From the NCBI GenBank assembly GCA_950022295.1, contig OX465601.1, positions 114,161,501 to 114,225,500 on the forward strand: DNA of 64,000 bases, given 5' to 3'. Positions 36,031 through 48,433 of the stretch are shown here, one piece after another (position 1 is the stretch's first letter; every line of letters starts with the position of its first letter). Made by a program: the position numbers and the translations under genes. The notes beneath the pieces were generated by a model, which saw only the letters and a list, made by a program, of their open reading frames with translations, had not been told where the DNA came from and did not search any database. This DNA comes from Bromus sterilis (taxonomy: Eukaryota; Streptophyta; Magnoliopsida; Poales; Poaceae).

Positions 36031-37282
36031 TGTAACATCCCAAAATTTTCCAAATTTTGGAATGTTAATAAATAGAGTATATTGATTGACTGGTTTGAAT
36101 TTTAGAGTAAATGAAAACTTTTCTTTTGAGTTTTTGTTTAAACCTTTACAAACGATTTAATAAAACTAGATAATCATTTATCCAATAATGAAAACTTTGG
36201 TTGTGAAGTTTATTCAAAATTTAAAGAATGTTTTTTTTTCTTTTGTCTTTTTTAAATTTGGTAGGAACCACAATTTAATATTTTAGAGTGAGAATAAAAT
36301 GACTTTCTCAAATTTATTGTGGTCCCATAATCATTCTTGAATTCTTATTTTAAATTTGGAGTTTATTTGATACTAGGTTTAGGTGATATTTAAATATTTC
36401 CAATTATTTAATAAATATAATGAGAGGAGATAATATGACTTCTCCAAAAAAATAGTATTGGAAATATTTAATAATGCCTTCAATAAAAAAATTGTTCATA
36501 AAAATCTATTTATAAAATTTTGTTCAGAAAAGGAAATCTATTTTCTTAAACTCTCTATATTGCCTATAAAGTTTTATTATTTATTTGGGAGTAATTATTC
36601 TCAAATTTTATTGTTATTACAAAAAAAACGAAATCCTAGATCAATTGGACCTAGCCCGTATCTCTATTTTTTCCTCTATTCTGTTTTTTTTCTTTCTTGG
36701 GCCTAATTTCCCACTAAGGCCCAAACCCAACAGCCATCCTCTTCCTCCTCTCTTTGTTCGTTCATGTACCTAAACACACAAAATATGAACGCCATGGCCT
36801 AGACATCTTCCTCTCCTCCTCCCATCTATTCCTTTGACCGATTCACTTCAGAGACTACACGGAAATTGTGGCCAAGTTCATGAGGAATCCATTCAGAGAA
36901 ACAAACTCACATTTTAATGCTTTAAATGTCCAGAAATTTCTCCACGAACGCCATAAAACCTTCCAATTTTTGTGTGTGGATCTCCATGTATGGACCTCCT
37001 TAGCACCTATAAATAGTACAGTGTGTGAGAATCACAATGCTCGGCCACCTCCCACAAAATCCCTCTCCAATTTGCACTATACTAAGAGAAATTGCTCGCC
37101 GAAGTTCGGTATTTCGTCGAAGTCCGGTGTAGATGACGACTCATACAAAGTGAAGAACCAGACTCTTTTTTTCTACCCTTCTCCGAATTTCATTGTTCCG
37201 CATCACCATGACATGAATGCGGATCCGATTCCTCAGCCGGAGCACGCCGTATGCATCACCGTGCTCTCTACGCATTCTTCTC
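36031..37282 (+). repeat. Second LTR, first piece (LTR positions 1 to about 1252)
   Basis: Nearly identical to the start of LTR 1, then breaks off after 'cgcattcttctc' at 37282. Includes its own TATA box near 37008. Confidence 0.88.
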
Positions 37283-38907
37283 CCTAGCTTTGATGAGAGC
37301 ATTAGTGATATGCTCCGTGAAGGCAAGATTAAGTGTGCTAGTGTGGGGGTCTCTAGACATTTTGTGTAGCAAGCTAATAACTTCTGAGAGGGTACAACTA
37401 TCAAAATCAATATCACTACTAGCAAAGGTGGTAGTAGTGTCATCTAGGCTCACTTGTTTGAAACCCTCTATGTTCATAGGAGTTTCTTCTTCTACGATTG
37501 CGATATTAGCATCGCCATTAATAGGTCCAATGGGACTAGGAGTGTGTTTGGTGCTAATAGTTTGGGTGTCCTCAACAATTTGAATGGTAGCAACTGTGTG
37601 GTGTGTAGGAAGGCTCTTAATTCTATCTTCTTTCTCTTTTTCTCTGGTCCATCTTTATTTAAGTTTAGCCATCATTCTAATATTTTCATTAATTTGTAAT
37701 TGGATAGCATTAATAGGAGTGGCCTTCCTCTCCTCATGGGGAGAGGTTCTAATTTTAAGCATCTCAACATCAAGGGCTAAGCTATCTACCTTCAAAGAGA
37801 GATTATCTAACTTAGCTAATTTCTCTTATACATTCTTGTTGAAGGCTTTTTGGGTAGTGATAAAGTCTCTAAGCATGTTTTCTAGTTCAGAAGTGGGGTT
37901 CTTGTTGCTAGGGTAGGTGTTGTTGTTCCCATAGTTAGACGGAAACGATCTAGGATTACTAGCAAAATTTCCCCTATAAGCATTGTTGTTGAAGTTGCTT
38001 CTAGCAATAAATTCACATCTACTTGTTCCTGAGAAACCAAAGAATTTAAAGGAACATCATGAGGATCAATAGAGGGTTGCTTGGTAAGTAGAGACATAAT
38101 CAAGTCAACTTTTTCATTTAGGGAGGTAATCTCCTCGACAGAGTTTACCTTCCTACCTGTTGGAGCGCGTTCGGTGTGCCATTCGGAATAGTTGGTCATC
38201 ATCTAATCGAGAAGTTTTGTGGCAGCATCAAGTGTAGTTGACATAAAGGTTCCTCCCGCGGCCGAATCTAACAGGTTCCGCGAGGTAAAGTTCAAGCCTA
38301 CATAAAAAGTCTGGATAACCATCCAAGTAGTCAAACCATGTGTAGGGCATTTCTTAACAAGGGATTTCATACGTTCCCAAGCTTGGGCATCATGTTCATT
38401 ATCCAATTGCTTACAATTCATAATGTTGATCCTCAATTGGATAATTTTAGTAGGTGGGTAATACTTCCCAATAAAAGCATCTTTGCACTTGTCCCAAGAA
38501 TCTATGCTGTTCCTAGGCAAAGATTGAATCCAAATTTTAGCTCCCTCCCTTAAAGAGAAAGGAAACTGCTTGAGCTTAACAACATCACCTTCTACTTATT
38601 TATACTTTCTCATATCACATAACTCAACAAAATTATTTAAATATAAAGCAGCACCATTTACAGCACCAGAGAATTGATCTCTCATAACAACGATTAGCAA
38701 AGCGGGTTTAATTTCATAAGAGGTAGCTGAAGTGGCAGGTGTGGCAATAGGATTGCAGATAAAGTCTTTGATGTTGTGACTAGTGAAGTCACACAACTTG
38801 GTGTTTTCAGTGGAACCCATAGTAGCAGCAAGTGTGGCAGATTGTTTTGTAATTTTTGACATAAGACACAAAGATAAAAATTAAAAGGTAAACTAACAAG
38901 ACTAAAA
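37283..38907 (-). pseudogene. Inverted gag fragment embedded in the LTR
   Basis: This is a near copy of 28580-30200 from the gag-pro element and lies in the same minus orientation, opposite to the surrounding LTR. It runs from just upstream of the protease region through the whole gag domain to the leader. It has a different premature stop from the other copy (TAA near 38600) and lacks the stop found at about 29941. The junctions share 3 bp (CTC) on the left and 5 bp (TAAAA) on the right with the LTR, and there are no LTR ends or target duplications. Confidence 0.85.
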
Positions 38908-41900
38908 CTGGATAATCATTTATCCAATAATGAAAACTTTGGTTGTGAAGTTTATTCAAAACTTAAAGAATTATTTTTTTCTTTTGTCTTTTTGAAATTT
39001 GGTAGGAACCACAATTTAATATTTTGGAGTGAGAATAAAGTGACTTTCTCAAATTTATTGTGGTCCCATAATCATTATTGAATTCTTATTTTAAATTTGG
39101 AGTTTATTTGATACTAGGTTTAGGTGATATTTAAATGTTGCCAGTTATTTAATAAATATAATGAGAGAAGATAATATGACTTCTCCAAAATAATAGTATT
39201 GGAAATATTTAATAATGCCTTCAATTAAAAAAAATTGTCCATAAAAATCTATTTATAAAATTTTGTTCAGAAAAGGAAATCTATTTTCTTAAACTCTCTA
39301 CATTTTATTTGACCTATAAAGTTTTATTATTTATTTGGGAGTAATTATTCTCAAATTTTATTGTTATTACAAAAACAAACGAAATCCTAGATCAATTGGA
39401 CCTAGCCCGTATCTCTATTTTTTTTCCTCTATTCTGTTTTTTTTTTCTTTCTTGGGTCTAATTTCCCACTAAGGTCCAAACCCACCAGCCATCGTCTTCC
39501 TCCTCTCTTTGTTCGTTCATGTATGTGAACACACAGAACATGAACGCCATGGCCTGGACATCTTCCTCTCCTCCTCCCATCTATTCCTTTGACCGATTCA
39601 CTTCAGAACCTACACGGAAATTGTGGCCAAGTTCATGAGGAATCCATTCAGATAAACGAACACACATTTTAATGCTTTAAATGTCCAGAAATTTCTCCAC
39701 GAACGCCATTAAAACCTTCCAATTTTTTTGTGTCGATCTCCATGTATGGACCTCCTTAGCACCTATAAATAGTACCGTGTGCGAGAATCACAGTGCTCGG
39801 CCACCTCCCACAAAATCCCTCTCCCATTTGCACTATACTAAGAGAAATTGCTCGCCGAAGTTCAGTATTTCGTCGAAGACCGGTGTAGATGACGACTCAT
39901 ACAAGGTGAAGAACCAGACTCTTTTTTTCTACCTTTCTCTAAATTTCATTGTTCCGCATCACCTTGACATGAATGCGGATCCGATTCCTCAGCCGGAGCA
40001 CACCGTATGCATCACCGTGCTCTCTACGCATTCTTCTCTATTCCGGCGAGACTTCACGGCTATTCGAGGATGAACTCAGAGCTATAAACTTGTCCCTCGA
40101 GTTTTTCATGTTGCCCTCTACACCGTTTGGTAGCTCGTCGACGCCGGAAACAATTTTAATCAACTCCGGCGAGAATTCCGGCGAACTCTCCGGTGAGCTC
40201 TCTTCCCTCTATTTTTTTCTAAAAAAACGAATAGGTAGCAGCCTATCAGAATTCACCACGTGGCAGCCCATTTTTCATTCCTGTAATTCATTTTCACAAA
40301 AATAGCCAAACTTCAAAAATTCATATCTTCTAGCCCGTAAATCGGATTTTGACAAATTTTATATCCCCGGATTCCTTGAAAAATGTAGTTTTTTATTTTC
40401 CAATAATATTCCACTTTTTATAATTCTAAATTTAACTTAAATTTATTTTTGTAATTTGAGTATATTTGATACACATCTTATTTTATAATTTATTTGGAAA
40501 TCTTTCCTTCATCAAATTGATCCTTACTATCACACCTTTCTTTTAGACATTTGTCACATTCTTTCCATCATGAATACTTTATTTTGACCTCAAACCTTTG
40601 TTTCAACTTTCATTTATTTATATCATTTTTCCCTTATAAATTCGACCATACAAACAAGTCAATCTTTTCAAGATTTCTATCGGATCATTTTTATATGGTC
40701 AAACAAACTGATGTTTGGCATACCCTCAATTCAATTGATTTTATAATCAATGTTTCCTTGTATCAATTTGATCCCATCCACGGAATATGATTTGCATCAT
40801 ATTTCCATCCAAGCCAACATGATCCTATCTCAACCAAGCCCCGCCATAGTAATTAGTTTATTAATAGTAATAACTAAATATTTATGTTGTAATTATATCT
40901 TATTTGGATTTGTGTTGTGTGTTGAATTATTTATCTTCTACCGTTAGATATATTGTAACGAGAAGGAGAGACGACTACGAGTAGAATATTTCATCTTCAG
41001 AATCCAGGCAAGTTACTCTTTTGATCATGCTCCAGTATTACCTATATTTTTCCTATGCATTGTAGTCCAACTTAAATATTATGCATTGATAGGATTATGT
41101 ATTATATTATACTATTACACCCAGTAGTTCATTGAGTTAGGTCCGAACCTTATATCATTGTCGCCATCATGTAGAATTATACTGCTTTGCTAAGTAGACG
41201 TGGATTGGGAAGTGATCCATTATGAGGTATGAGTGACTAAGTAGTAAACAGGAGCAAGATAATTTTAATGAACCACCTACGTGGAATGGTTGGGGGCACC
41301 CTAGAGGAACCAGTGGATTTGCCTGAGTGGCCTGGAGATGGCCAATAATCACTGCGGAATGCCATCCAGGCTTAAAGGGATCAATCATATTTTTCATAAC
41401 TAGAAGCTTACGTGTGCAGCCACAAGCTATTATGTGCTCTGGCTTGGTTGATTAGTTGTAGTGACTCTTACTAGGTGGTGCTACGAACGTAGTTATGTGT
41501 AGGTGGGATGGGCACCGCCAGAGTAGGGGAAACTCTTCTAAAAGACCATGTCTCGACCTTCCTATTTCCATACAACATGTAGTATGGCAAATACCAAAGG
41601 AGGTGGTCGAGTCTTGTGGGGAAAAGTGCACAAACCTCTGCAGAGTGTAAAAACTGATCATGATTAGCCGTGTCCCCGTTTACGGACAACTTTGAGCATC
41701 TAGAAGTGGGAATGTTGACGGATCTCATCATATTTAATTAATCAATCGGGTTTAATCAACTTTGGAAATAGATTGACTTGGAGAAACCAATTCAATCATA
41801 TTATGAGCTTTGTAGTACTGTTATGATACTCTTTGAGTAGGACAAAATCAGCTTTATGCAAATTGAAACTTAGAGCTTTTCCACCACCCAAATTGCATGT

Positions 41901-42264
41901 AGAAGATAGGTTTGTTATATATTCTTTTGAGAGTAAGTTGCCGTACATTCAAAGTACTGACCCATTTTGGGTTGTAACCTTCGGTGTTGCAGGAGTGTAT
42001 ACGACGAGTAAGTGATGCGATGTAGGGTTACGATGTCTACACTCAACTTTGCCGTTGGTGTTGATGGGACTCCACTTATGTATTGTTTGTTTCTGCAGTG
42101 TATTCTAGCCCAAAGGCTATAAGGTAATAAATACCATGTATTTATGTTACTTTTTGACATGTGATTCATGGTATTTCATCGAGTACTGTGTGTGCTAGCA
42201 TACTGATCCAGGGATAGCACAGAAGCACAGTAGACTTGGTTCCTTTTGGGACCGGGTCGTTACA
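38908..42264 (+). repeat. Second LTR, second piece (from LTR position about 132 to the end)
   Basis: Resumes the LTR at 'actggataatcattt' (equivalent to 30855) and runs to the end ...GTCGTTACA. LTR positions about 132-1252 are therefore present on both sides of the gag fragment. Confidence 0.88.
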
Positions 42265-42540
42265 CGGCCTGCCGCTTGTTCCCAAGGCGTGGTTTCCATA
42301 GACCGTATCATATATGAAGAAAAGACTCGTGTAGTTTTGTTGCGATTTGATGCCTGTTATGTTGCTCCTGCCCTAGTCTGGATGTGTGATGAATTATGAT
42401 GTGCTTTGATTTTTCAAATAACCGTAAAGGTTTTGATTTTATTTTAAAAAAATTGTTGAGTCATGTTCGAAAGGTTTACATTGATAAATATGCTTTCAAT
42501 TGCATATTTATAATCGTAACTTTTTCGTATTATTCACGTT
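42265..42540 (+). pseudogene. P450 pseudogene B, 3' part and flank
   Basis: Starts at 'cggcctgccgcttgttccc', reaches the stop at 42299-42301, then the same 3' flank as the intact gene. It ends at 'tattcacgtt', where an LTR of the TGATACTC type begins, exactly as after pseudogene A. Confidence 0.88.
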
Positions 42541-45500
42541 TGATACTCTATCCTCGTTGGTTACCCCAGGCGGAAGGTTAGATGTAATGTAGCGGCAAAT
42601 TTCCCGTATATAGAGGATAGAGTTTGTCTCCCGTAGGACTCCGGAGATGATAAGTAGGTGGCAAAGTGAACAATGGCGCCGTTCACAACCGAGGTTGCTT
42701 ACTTCACCTGGAAATGCACACACACAAGTAACTTTGCTTCCCAACGAGTACAGAGAGGTTGTCTATCTCTCCGGCCTTGCTGTTCACAAAGGATCAACGC
42801 AACAGATAATAATGATAATGATAGCAGCTAGAAAGTAAAAGCAGGAAAATAAAAGAGCGTGTAAACAGTGGTGAGAATATGGACCGGGGCCCCGTGATGT
42901 TAACTAGTGATGTCTCTCTCCCAAAAGATGATAAAACTGCTATGCGAGGTAAACAAATTACAGTTGGGCAATTGGCAGGATTAAAAACGCGCCGCAATGC
43001 TAACTTTGCTACAAAGAAAGGACGAGACTCCAAAGCATGGACGGTACGCCAAAATAAGTAGACCGAAATCCAACTGCAGCTACTACTAATTATCCACCTT
43101 GAGATATCTATCCAGAACATCTCGCTGGTATTAAGTTGCGAGCCCCACCCAAAGTGAAAACCCAAAGCAACAGACAACTGCATTAAAAAGCACTTTCCGT
43201 AAAGTAAACAATCCTTGCAACCGCGGTTACAAGCACCGTTGTTTTCCCCCTTGTGGCCACAACACATCCCCTAGACTCATGTTTTTGTCACTCAAGCGTG
43301 TCATCGGGGGGCATGAACCCACAATCGAGCATAACGTTCCCTTTTGGAGTCACTGCCTACTACTTGGGCAAAGCAATAAACAACAATGGAGAACATGCAA
43401 TAATTACTTAGGAACAAAAATATAAAAGATAAGAACCAAATATATTACTCGAGCACAATCTGAACTGTAGGAGATATGCCCTAGAGGCAATAATAAATGT
43501 TATTATTTATCTCCATGTTTGTAATTATGTTTATATTCCATGCTATAACTGCAATGGTTCTCGAGTCTGCAATAACCACGAGGCTCGGAGGAAGACTCAT
43601 ATGCACGTGTGGAATAATAAACGGATAAAATATATATTCCTAGTCTCGCCTCTAAGACTAGCTCAAGTGTTGCATGATGGTTCTGTTTTCCTGATCATGG
43701 GCATTACTATGCCGGCAACTTTGAGGGCACAATGTTAGAAGAACATTTGTGTTGAATCGACCCAGATTGATGTTATGCTATGAGATACATTCGTCACCAG
43801 TTAATGGATTATAACACAGAGAAAGTTGAGCGTTTGCATAATTCCTTAGACCATGAGAGTATCGAGTTCCTTCGTACTTGCTTCGTGAACTTTGGGGTTT
43901 GTTAAACGTCGTCTGTAAAAGGGTGGCTATTACGGCGGCTTACGGGTTCACGGAAAAGTATGACCAGGAACTAGGTAGCTCAAGATTGGGATTTTCTCCT
44001 CCGTCGATGGAGAGATATTCTTCGGGCCCTCTCGGTGTTACAGTATCCACCATCGTCTAGCCAGACACAGTGTGATTTGATCACAGGGATGCCGGAACAC
44101 GGGAACGAGAAAAGAGAACAATACCGGAAACGAGGTAACTGGCATAGTGCACAAGTTGTTGATTCACGGGGATGCCGATAAGTCTCACCTCGGGTGTTTG
44201 TAACATATCGTGAAGCAATAGGAATAGCACACGGCAACTGGAGGTTCACTCGAATATTTATTCGTGTGGGTATAGGGGTCAATATGGGTGTCCACGACTC
44301 CGATGTTGATCATTGATCGGAAAGCGTTCTGGGTCATGTCTATACTTCACCGAACCTATAGGGTCACACGCTTAAGGTTCATCTATCTGCTGAATACTAG
44401 ACAGGGATTCTGAGAGAAAGTCACCGAAAAGGTTTCGGAGAAAACGGAAAAGTTCCGGAGAGAGAACACCGGAATAGTTTCGGTAAAACCGAAAAGTTGT
44501 TTCGGAGTGAACCACTAAGCCGAAAAGGTTTCGGTAAGCACCTGGTACTTTTGGAGGGTGCCAGAATTGTTCTGGTAACTTCTGGAATTTTTCTGGAGAA
44601 AAGAATAAAATATTTTTTTCGGAAATATTTCGGAGCTGCCGGAAATGCTTAGGTTGCTTTTCGCAGATGAAAATCACTAATCCGAAATTGTTTCGGAACG
44701 CGCCCAAAATCATTTTAGTGGGTATTGGAATTATTCTAAGACCCACAGAAATATTTTCGGATTTTGCGGACGCGAAAAAGTGGTGTTATGAATAGTAAAA
44801 AGTACTACTTGGGATATTTTTGGAAAGCCTTCTAGAAGGACTTGGGAGCCAAGAAAGCCCCCTTGGGTTTCCTATAAATAGAGGTGTGAGGGCAGCCCCA
44901 TATCCTTGATCCAAGATCTCCCTTGAGTTCTATACAAATGCCATGCATGATCTGGCTTTCTCTCTCCCTCCCAGCAAAATAGTTTCGTAGAGCCGAAAGG
45001 CTGTCTAGGTTCCGGCAGGAACTAGTTCTGGACGGCGAAGCCCTGTCGGATAGCTGACACCGTATGTGTGCAACCCCGTAGAGAGGTCGTAGTTTCGATC
45101 TTTTGCCCGAAGGGCTGTCCAAATTATCGTTCGAGTTTCAAGGGTCCTCCCGAAGGGCTGTCCGAGTTACCGATCGAGTTTCGAGGGGCCTCCCGAAAGG
45201 CTGTCCGTGACACCGTCCGAGGGACTGTCCGACCGCCTCCCGGAGCGTTGTTCGAGGAGCAGACGAGGGAGAACATCCTCGCGGTTGGGAGGTTGTAAAT
45301 CCTAGCTGCGGGGATCTGCACCGACGATCTACATCGACTCTACTTCCGCTGCGCTACGAGTCAGTAACGATCAGATCAAAACCTTGTATGCAGTCTCCAT
45401 AGTGGTCCTGGGCGTGTTCGTAGTGCGGAATTTTTTGTTTTCTGTTGCGTTCCCCTACATGAACATAGTCTCATAATCCATCAGATCCCAGCAAACTCAG

Positions 45501-46175
45501 CATAGCAACATCATAAAATCACATATGTGCCTCGATCATATAGGGCAGCTCACGAGGTCTGAACCATTAAGAACAAAGAGGGAAGGAGAACATCACATAG
45601 CTACTGATCACGGACCCATGGTCCAAGAGAAACTACTCACATCACATCCGGGGAGCGTCCATGGTGGAGGGGAAGCTCCCGGAGGTCAATCCTCCCTCCG
45701 GCAAGGTGCCAGGAAGAGGTTTGCTGGCGCTCCCGATCTTGGAAGCGCGGCGGCGGCGGAACAGAGGCGAGATCGCAAAAAAGGGTTCCGTCTTCGGGAA
45801 TAAATAGGCGAAGGGGGGCAGCCAGGGGGGCACCAGGGGTCGCATGCGCCCCCCGGCACGGCCAGGCCCTAGGCCGCGCCAGGTGGCCTCCTGGGTCCCT
45901 GGTGGTGGCCCTCTGGCCCCACCCAGGTGTTTCCAGAAGCTTCCTTCACGCTAATTTTTTATCCGATTTTTTCCGAATTTTTGGAGCATTTTTAATATGG
46001 GGGATACCTGGAATAGAAAAATAGTAGAAAACAGGAACGGGCACTGTGGTGCACTGAGTTAATAAGTTAGTCCAAATATGATCAAAAGTGTATGAAAGTG
46101 TATCTAGATCATAGCAATATCGCACAAAACATGCATCGAGCAAGCAGAAATTATAGATACGTTTGGGACGTATCA
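42541..46175 (-). mobile_element. Solo LTR, split by a copia-type solo LTR
   Basis: The LTR proper (about 1636 bp without the insert) starts TGATACTCTATCC and ends GGGACGTATCA. The flanks ACGTT (42536-42540) and ACTTT (46176-46180) look like a 5-bp duplication with one change. It is closely similar to 22199-23852. The internal region and the other LTR are gone. Confidence 0.87.
43466..45459 (+). mobile_element. Copia-type solo LTR (Angela/WIS/BARE-like)
   Basis: The 1994-bp sequence starts TGTAGGAGATATGCCCTAG and ends GCGTTCCCCTACA, flanked by a perfect 5-bp duplication, TGAAC (43461-43465 and 45460-45464). The start resembles the LTRs of the abundant Triticeae Angela/WIS/BARE copia group. 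A TATA box (TATAAATA) lies at 44873-44880. No internal region is present. Confidence 0.9.
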
Positions 46176-46439
46176 ACTTTTTTACGGATAGTTTGAGCAT
46201 GTGTAGATCGAATACGCTCTTTATGCTCTACCCAATTCGAGGCAGGATTTTGGCAACGCCTACCTGTTGTTTTCCGAATGGATATTCTCTTGAATTTTTA
46301 CGAAGACGTGTATTTGGAGAGTTGTGGAGATGTCCTACCGAAATCCTTTCTCGAATGGGCTAGAGCGTGAAGAACGTAGTGATTACTTTGATATGATTAA
46401 TTCAAACGAAATGTTACTTTTGTTGTGTGGCTCCCAATA

Positions 46440-46930
46440 AAGCAAAGGATGACACATAATGAGTGGATGTACATTGGTAATAACGGTCCAAACAGAATTA
46501 CATATGAGTGGGACGCAAAAACTGATGTGTTCTTGAAGGAGGCATTCCGTTATTCAGAGAGAACTTCCCCACAATGCCCTTGTGCTCGATGCCAGTAGCA
46601 TCATCGTCGAACAAAGTCTAAGATGACAAAACACCTTTGCAAGTATGGGTATACGCCAAACTTTGATGATCAAGAACTTGCTAGAGAGGATGTGATGCGC
46701 CAACATATCGATGGTCATGAGGATGATTGGGTTAGAAACATGCTAGATGATGGATGTGCTGCAGAGATGCCACATGCGACGCCTTCAGAGAATGAACCGG
46801 AGGAACTGGAGGAAACCGCAAAGGACTTCATGGAGATGTTGATCTCGCCAAAGAAACATCTTTATAAGGGTGTCAAAATGTCTTAACTAGATTCCATCTC
46901 GCAACTAGTGTCACTCAAGTTCGAGTTCGG
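46440..46930 (+). pseudogene. CACTA TNP2-type transposase fragment, copy 2
   Basis: Same protein segment as 3350-3850. The transposase-associated domain is partly out of frame (46500-46610). It then has SKMTKHLCKYGYTPNF, an acidic linker (NEPEELEETAKDFMEML) and KKHLYKGVKMS, ending at a TAA near 46885 and fading out after 46930. It lacks the Tnp2 part that copy 1 keeps. Confidence 0.78.
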
Positions 46931-47295
46931 CTCTTATCAAGGGTTTAGACTAGGCAGGAGGTTGATGATGCTTACTCCAAGTACATGCTTAGAGAAAATG
47001 ACATTAATGTTGGTGTACACAAAGATGGTGTAGGTCAGTTCTGGTTTGGTGGATTGAAAACTTGATAATCATCATCCAGTTCATCATCATCTTGGTATTG
47101 ATGTTATTATGTCTACGGTGAGTACATCAGAGCGACTGTTACTTCTTGTAGACATAAAAAACACCATCAGGCTGATGAAATTATTTGTTTTGATATATTT
47201 TACAGATGTTTCCGCTATGAATGTTATGAAGATGTCTCCCATATGTACCCATGCTACTCTGAGTTGTGAACTTGATGGATATGTATCTGTGCTTT

Positions 47296-47515
47296 TGGTT
47301 TTCAACTTGATGAATATCTATGCATCTTTGAACTTGTTGGATACGTATACATTGTGTGAATTTGTTGGATATTTATGCATTATGTGAACTTGTTGGATGT
47401 TTATGCACTATATGACCTGTTGAATATGTATGCATTATGTGAAATTGTTGGATACGTATGCATTGTGTGAACTTGCTGGATATATCTATGCATTGTGTGA
47501 ACTTATTGGATATAT
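47296..47515. repeat. Tandem repeat, about 31-bp unit, in CACTA intron-like DNA
   Basis: About seven units of the form 'gtgaacttgttggatat.tatgcattat', directly before 'tttttttttgaattgcag', which looks like a splice acceptor. Such repeats are plausible intron filler of the transposase gene. Confidence 0.85.
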
Positions 47516-48433
47516 TTTTTTTTGAATTGCAGGGATTTCAATATAGCGAACAAAAAATGCATTATGGATAGTAAGCCAAAAGTAATACTCGCCGTATATA
47601 AATAAACCAGCAAAACACCCGACTTAAAGAACACGCGGGACAATCTGGTACTTCCAGAACTGCGCGCCGCACTATCCAGATTTATACACCGAGTGGGACA
47701 CCCGGCTCATACGCCCCACGTGGCACCATCTGGGAATTTTCGTCAACGACGACCAACACTCGGGTTATTAGCAGGTACTCGGTGTTAAGTTTTTGAGTCG
47801 GATCCAGCATCGGTATACGTCTTATAGGCCCACTCTACGTATTATGGGCCGTCCATTACCATGGACGGTCGTCATGTCGCGTTTTTTCCCGGGTGCCCTC
47901 GTTCAGAATGCAACACTCAACGTATATATGTCGAGGTGCGTTTGACTTTTGCCGTATGATTTTCGTACTCGGCGTAGAAGTTTTTTTCCTGTAGTGTAGC
48001 TATATATACAACAAGATTGTAAAGCTTAATTACTCCTTTCGTTTACTCAACGACAGAAACACACACATGAGCTCATCAACGGGCGCATTCTCCTGCTAAT
48101 ACTTATCATGTTTACTCTAGAAGTGTTAGTCTGGTCCTGAGATGCTCCTATCAGAAATAGTAATTTCTGAAAACGTGTCAATCAAATTCAAAAATATTCA
48201 ACTATTTTTTCAACAAACATTGCTTAGAACATCTTTAATAGATGATGTATAATAGGGAAAATACCCAAAAACTAAATTTTAGGGCATCTGAACTCAAACG
48301 CGTGCCTTTTTTAGGATATTCTAAAAGTTTGGTCCCAAGTGCTGCGAATATACATTAGGCACACGGCTGGCCCATATTGTTTTAGGGCAGGTGATCATGC
48401 AAGACCACAAGAAATCAACTATTTTACATCACC

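Larger units (their letters stand above)
30720..42264 (+). mobile_element. 11.5-kb non-autonomous LTR retrotransposon with rearranged second LTR
   Basis: Begins TGTAACATCC and ends GTCGTTACA, flanked by CATCC (30715-30719) and CGGCC (42265-42269), which fit a mutated 5-bp duplication because the intact P450 has CGGCC there. LTR 1 is 30720-34218, with a tRNA-iMet-type primer site right after it. The internal part is only 1.8 kb, and a purine-rich tract ends at 36030. The second LTR is in two overlapping pieces with a foreign gag fragment between them. The primer type and the 'ctcgaggacgagat' plus purine-tract ending resemble Ty3/gypsy elements, but no pol domain remains to confirm the class. 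Confidence 0.85.
46181..47996 (+). mobile_element. Truncated CACTA element, 3' end preserved
   Basis: The right end, CCTGTAGTG at 47988-47996, is the inverse of a CACTACAGG terminus, preceded by short 'cggcgta/cgccgta' motifs (47590-47980). The left end is missing: the sequence starts directly at the P450 3' flank junction, as in copy 1 at 2981. It contains the TNP2 fragment at 46440-46930 and a tandem repeat at 47296-47515. Confidence 0.75.
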
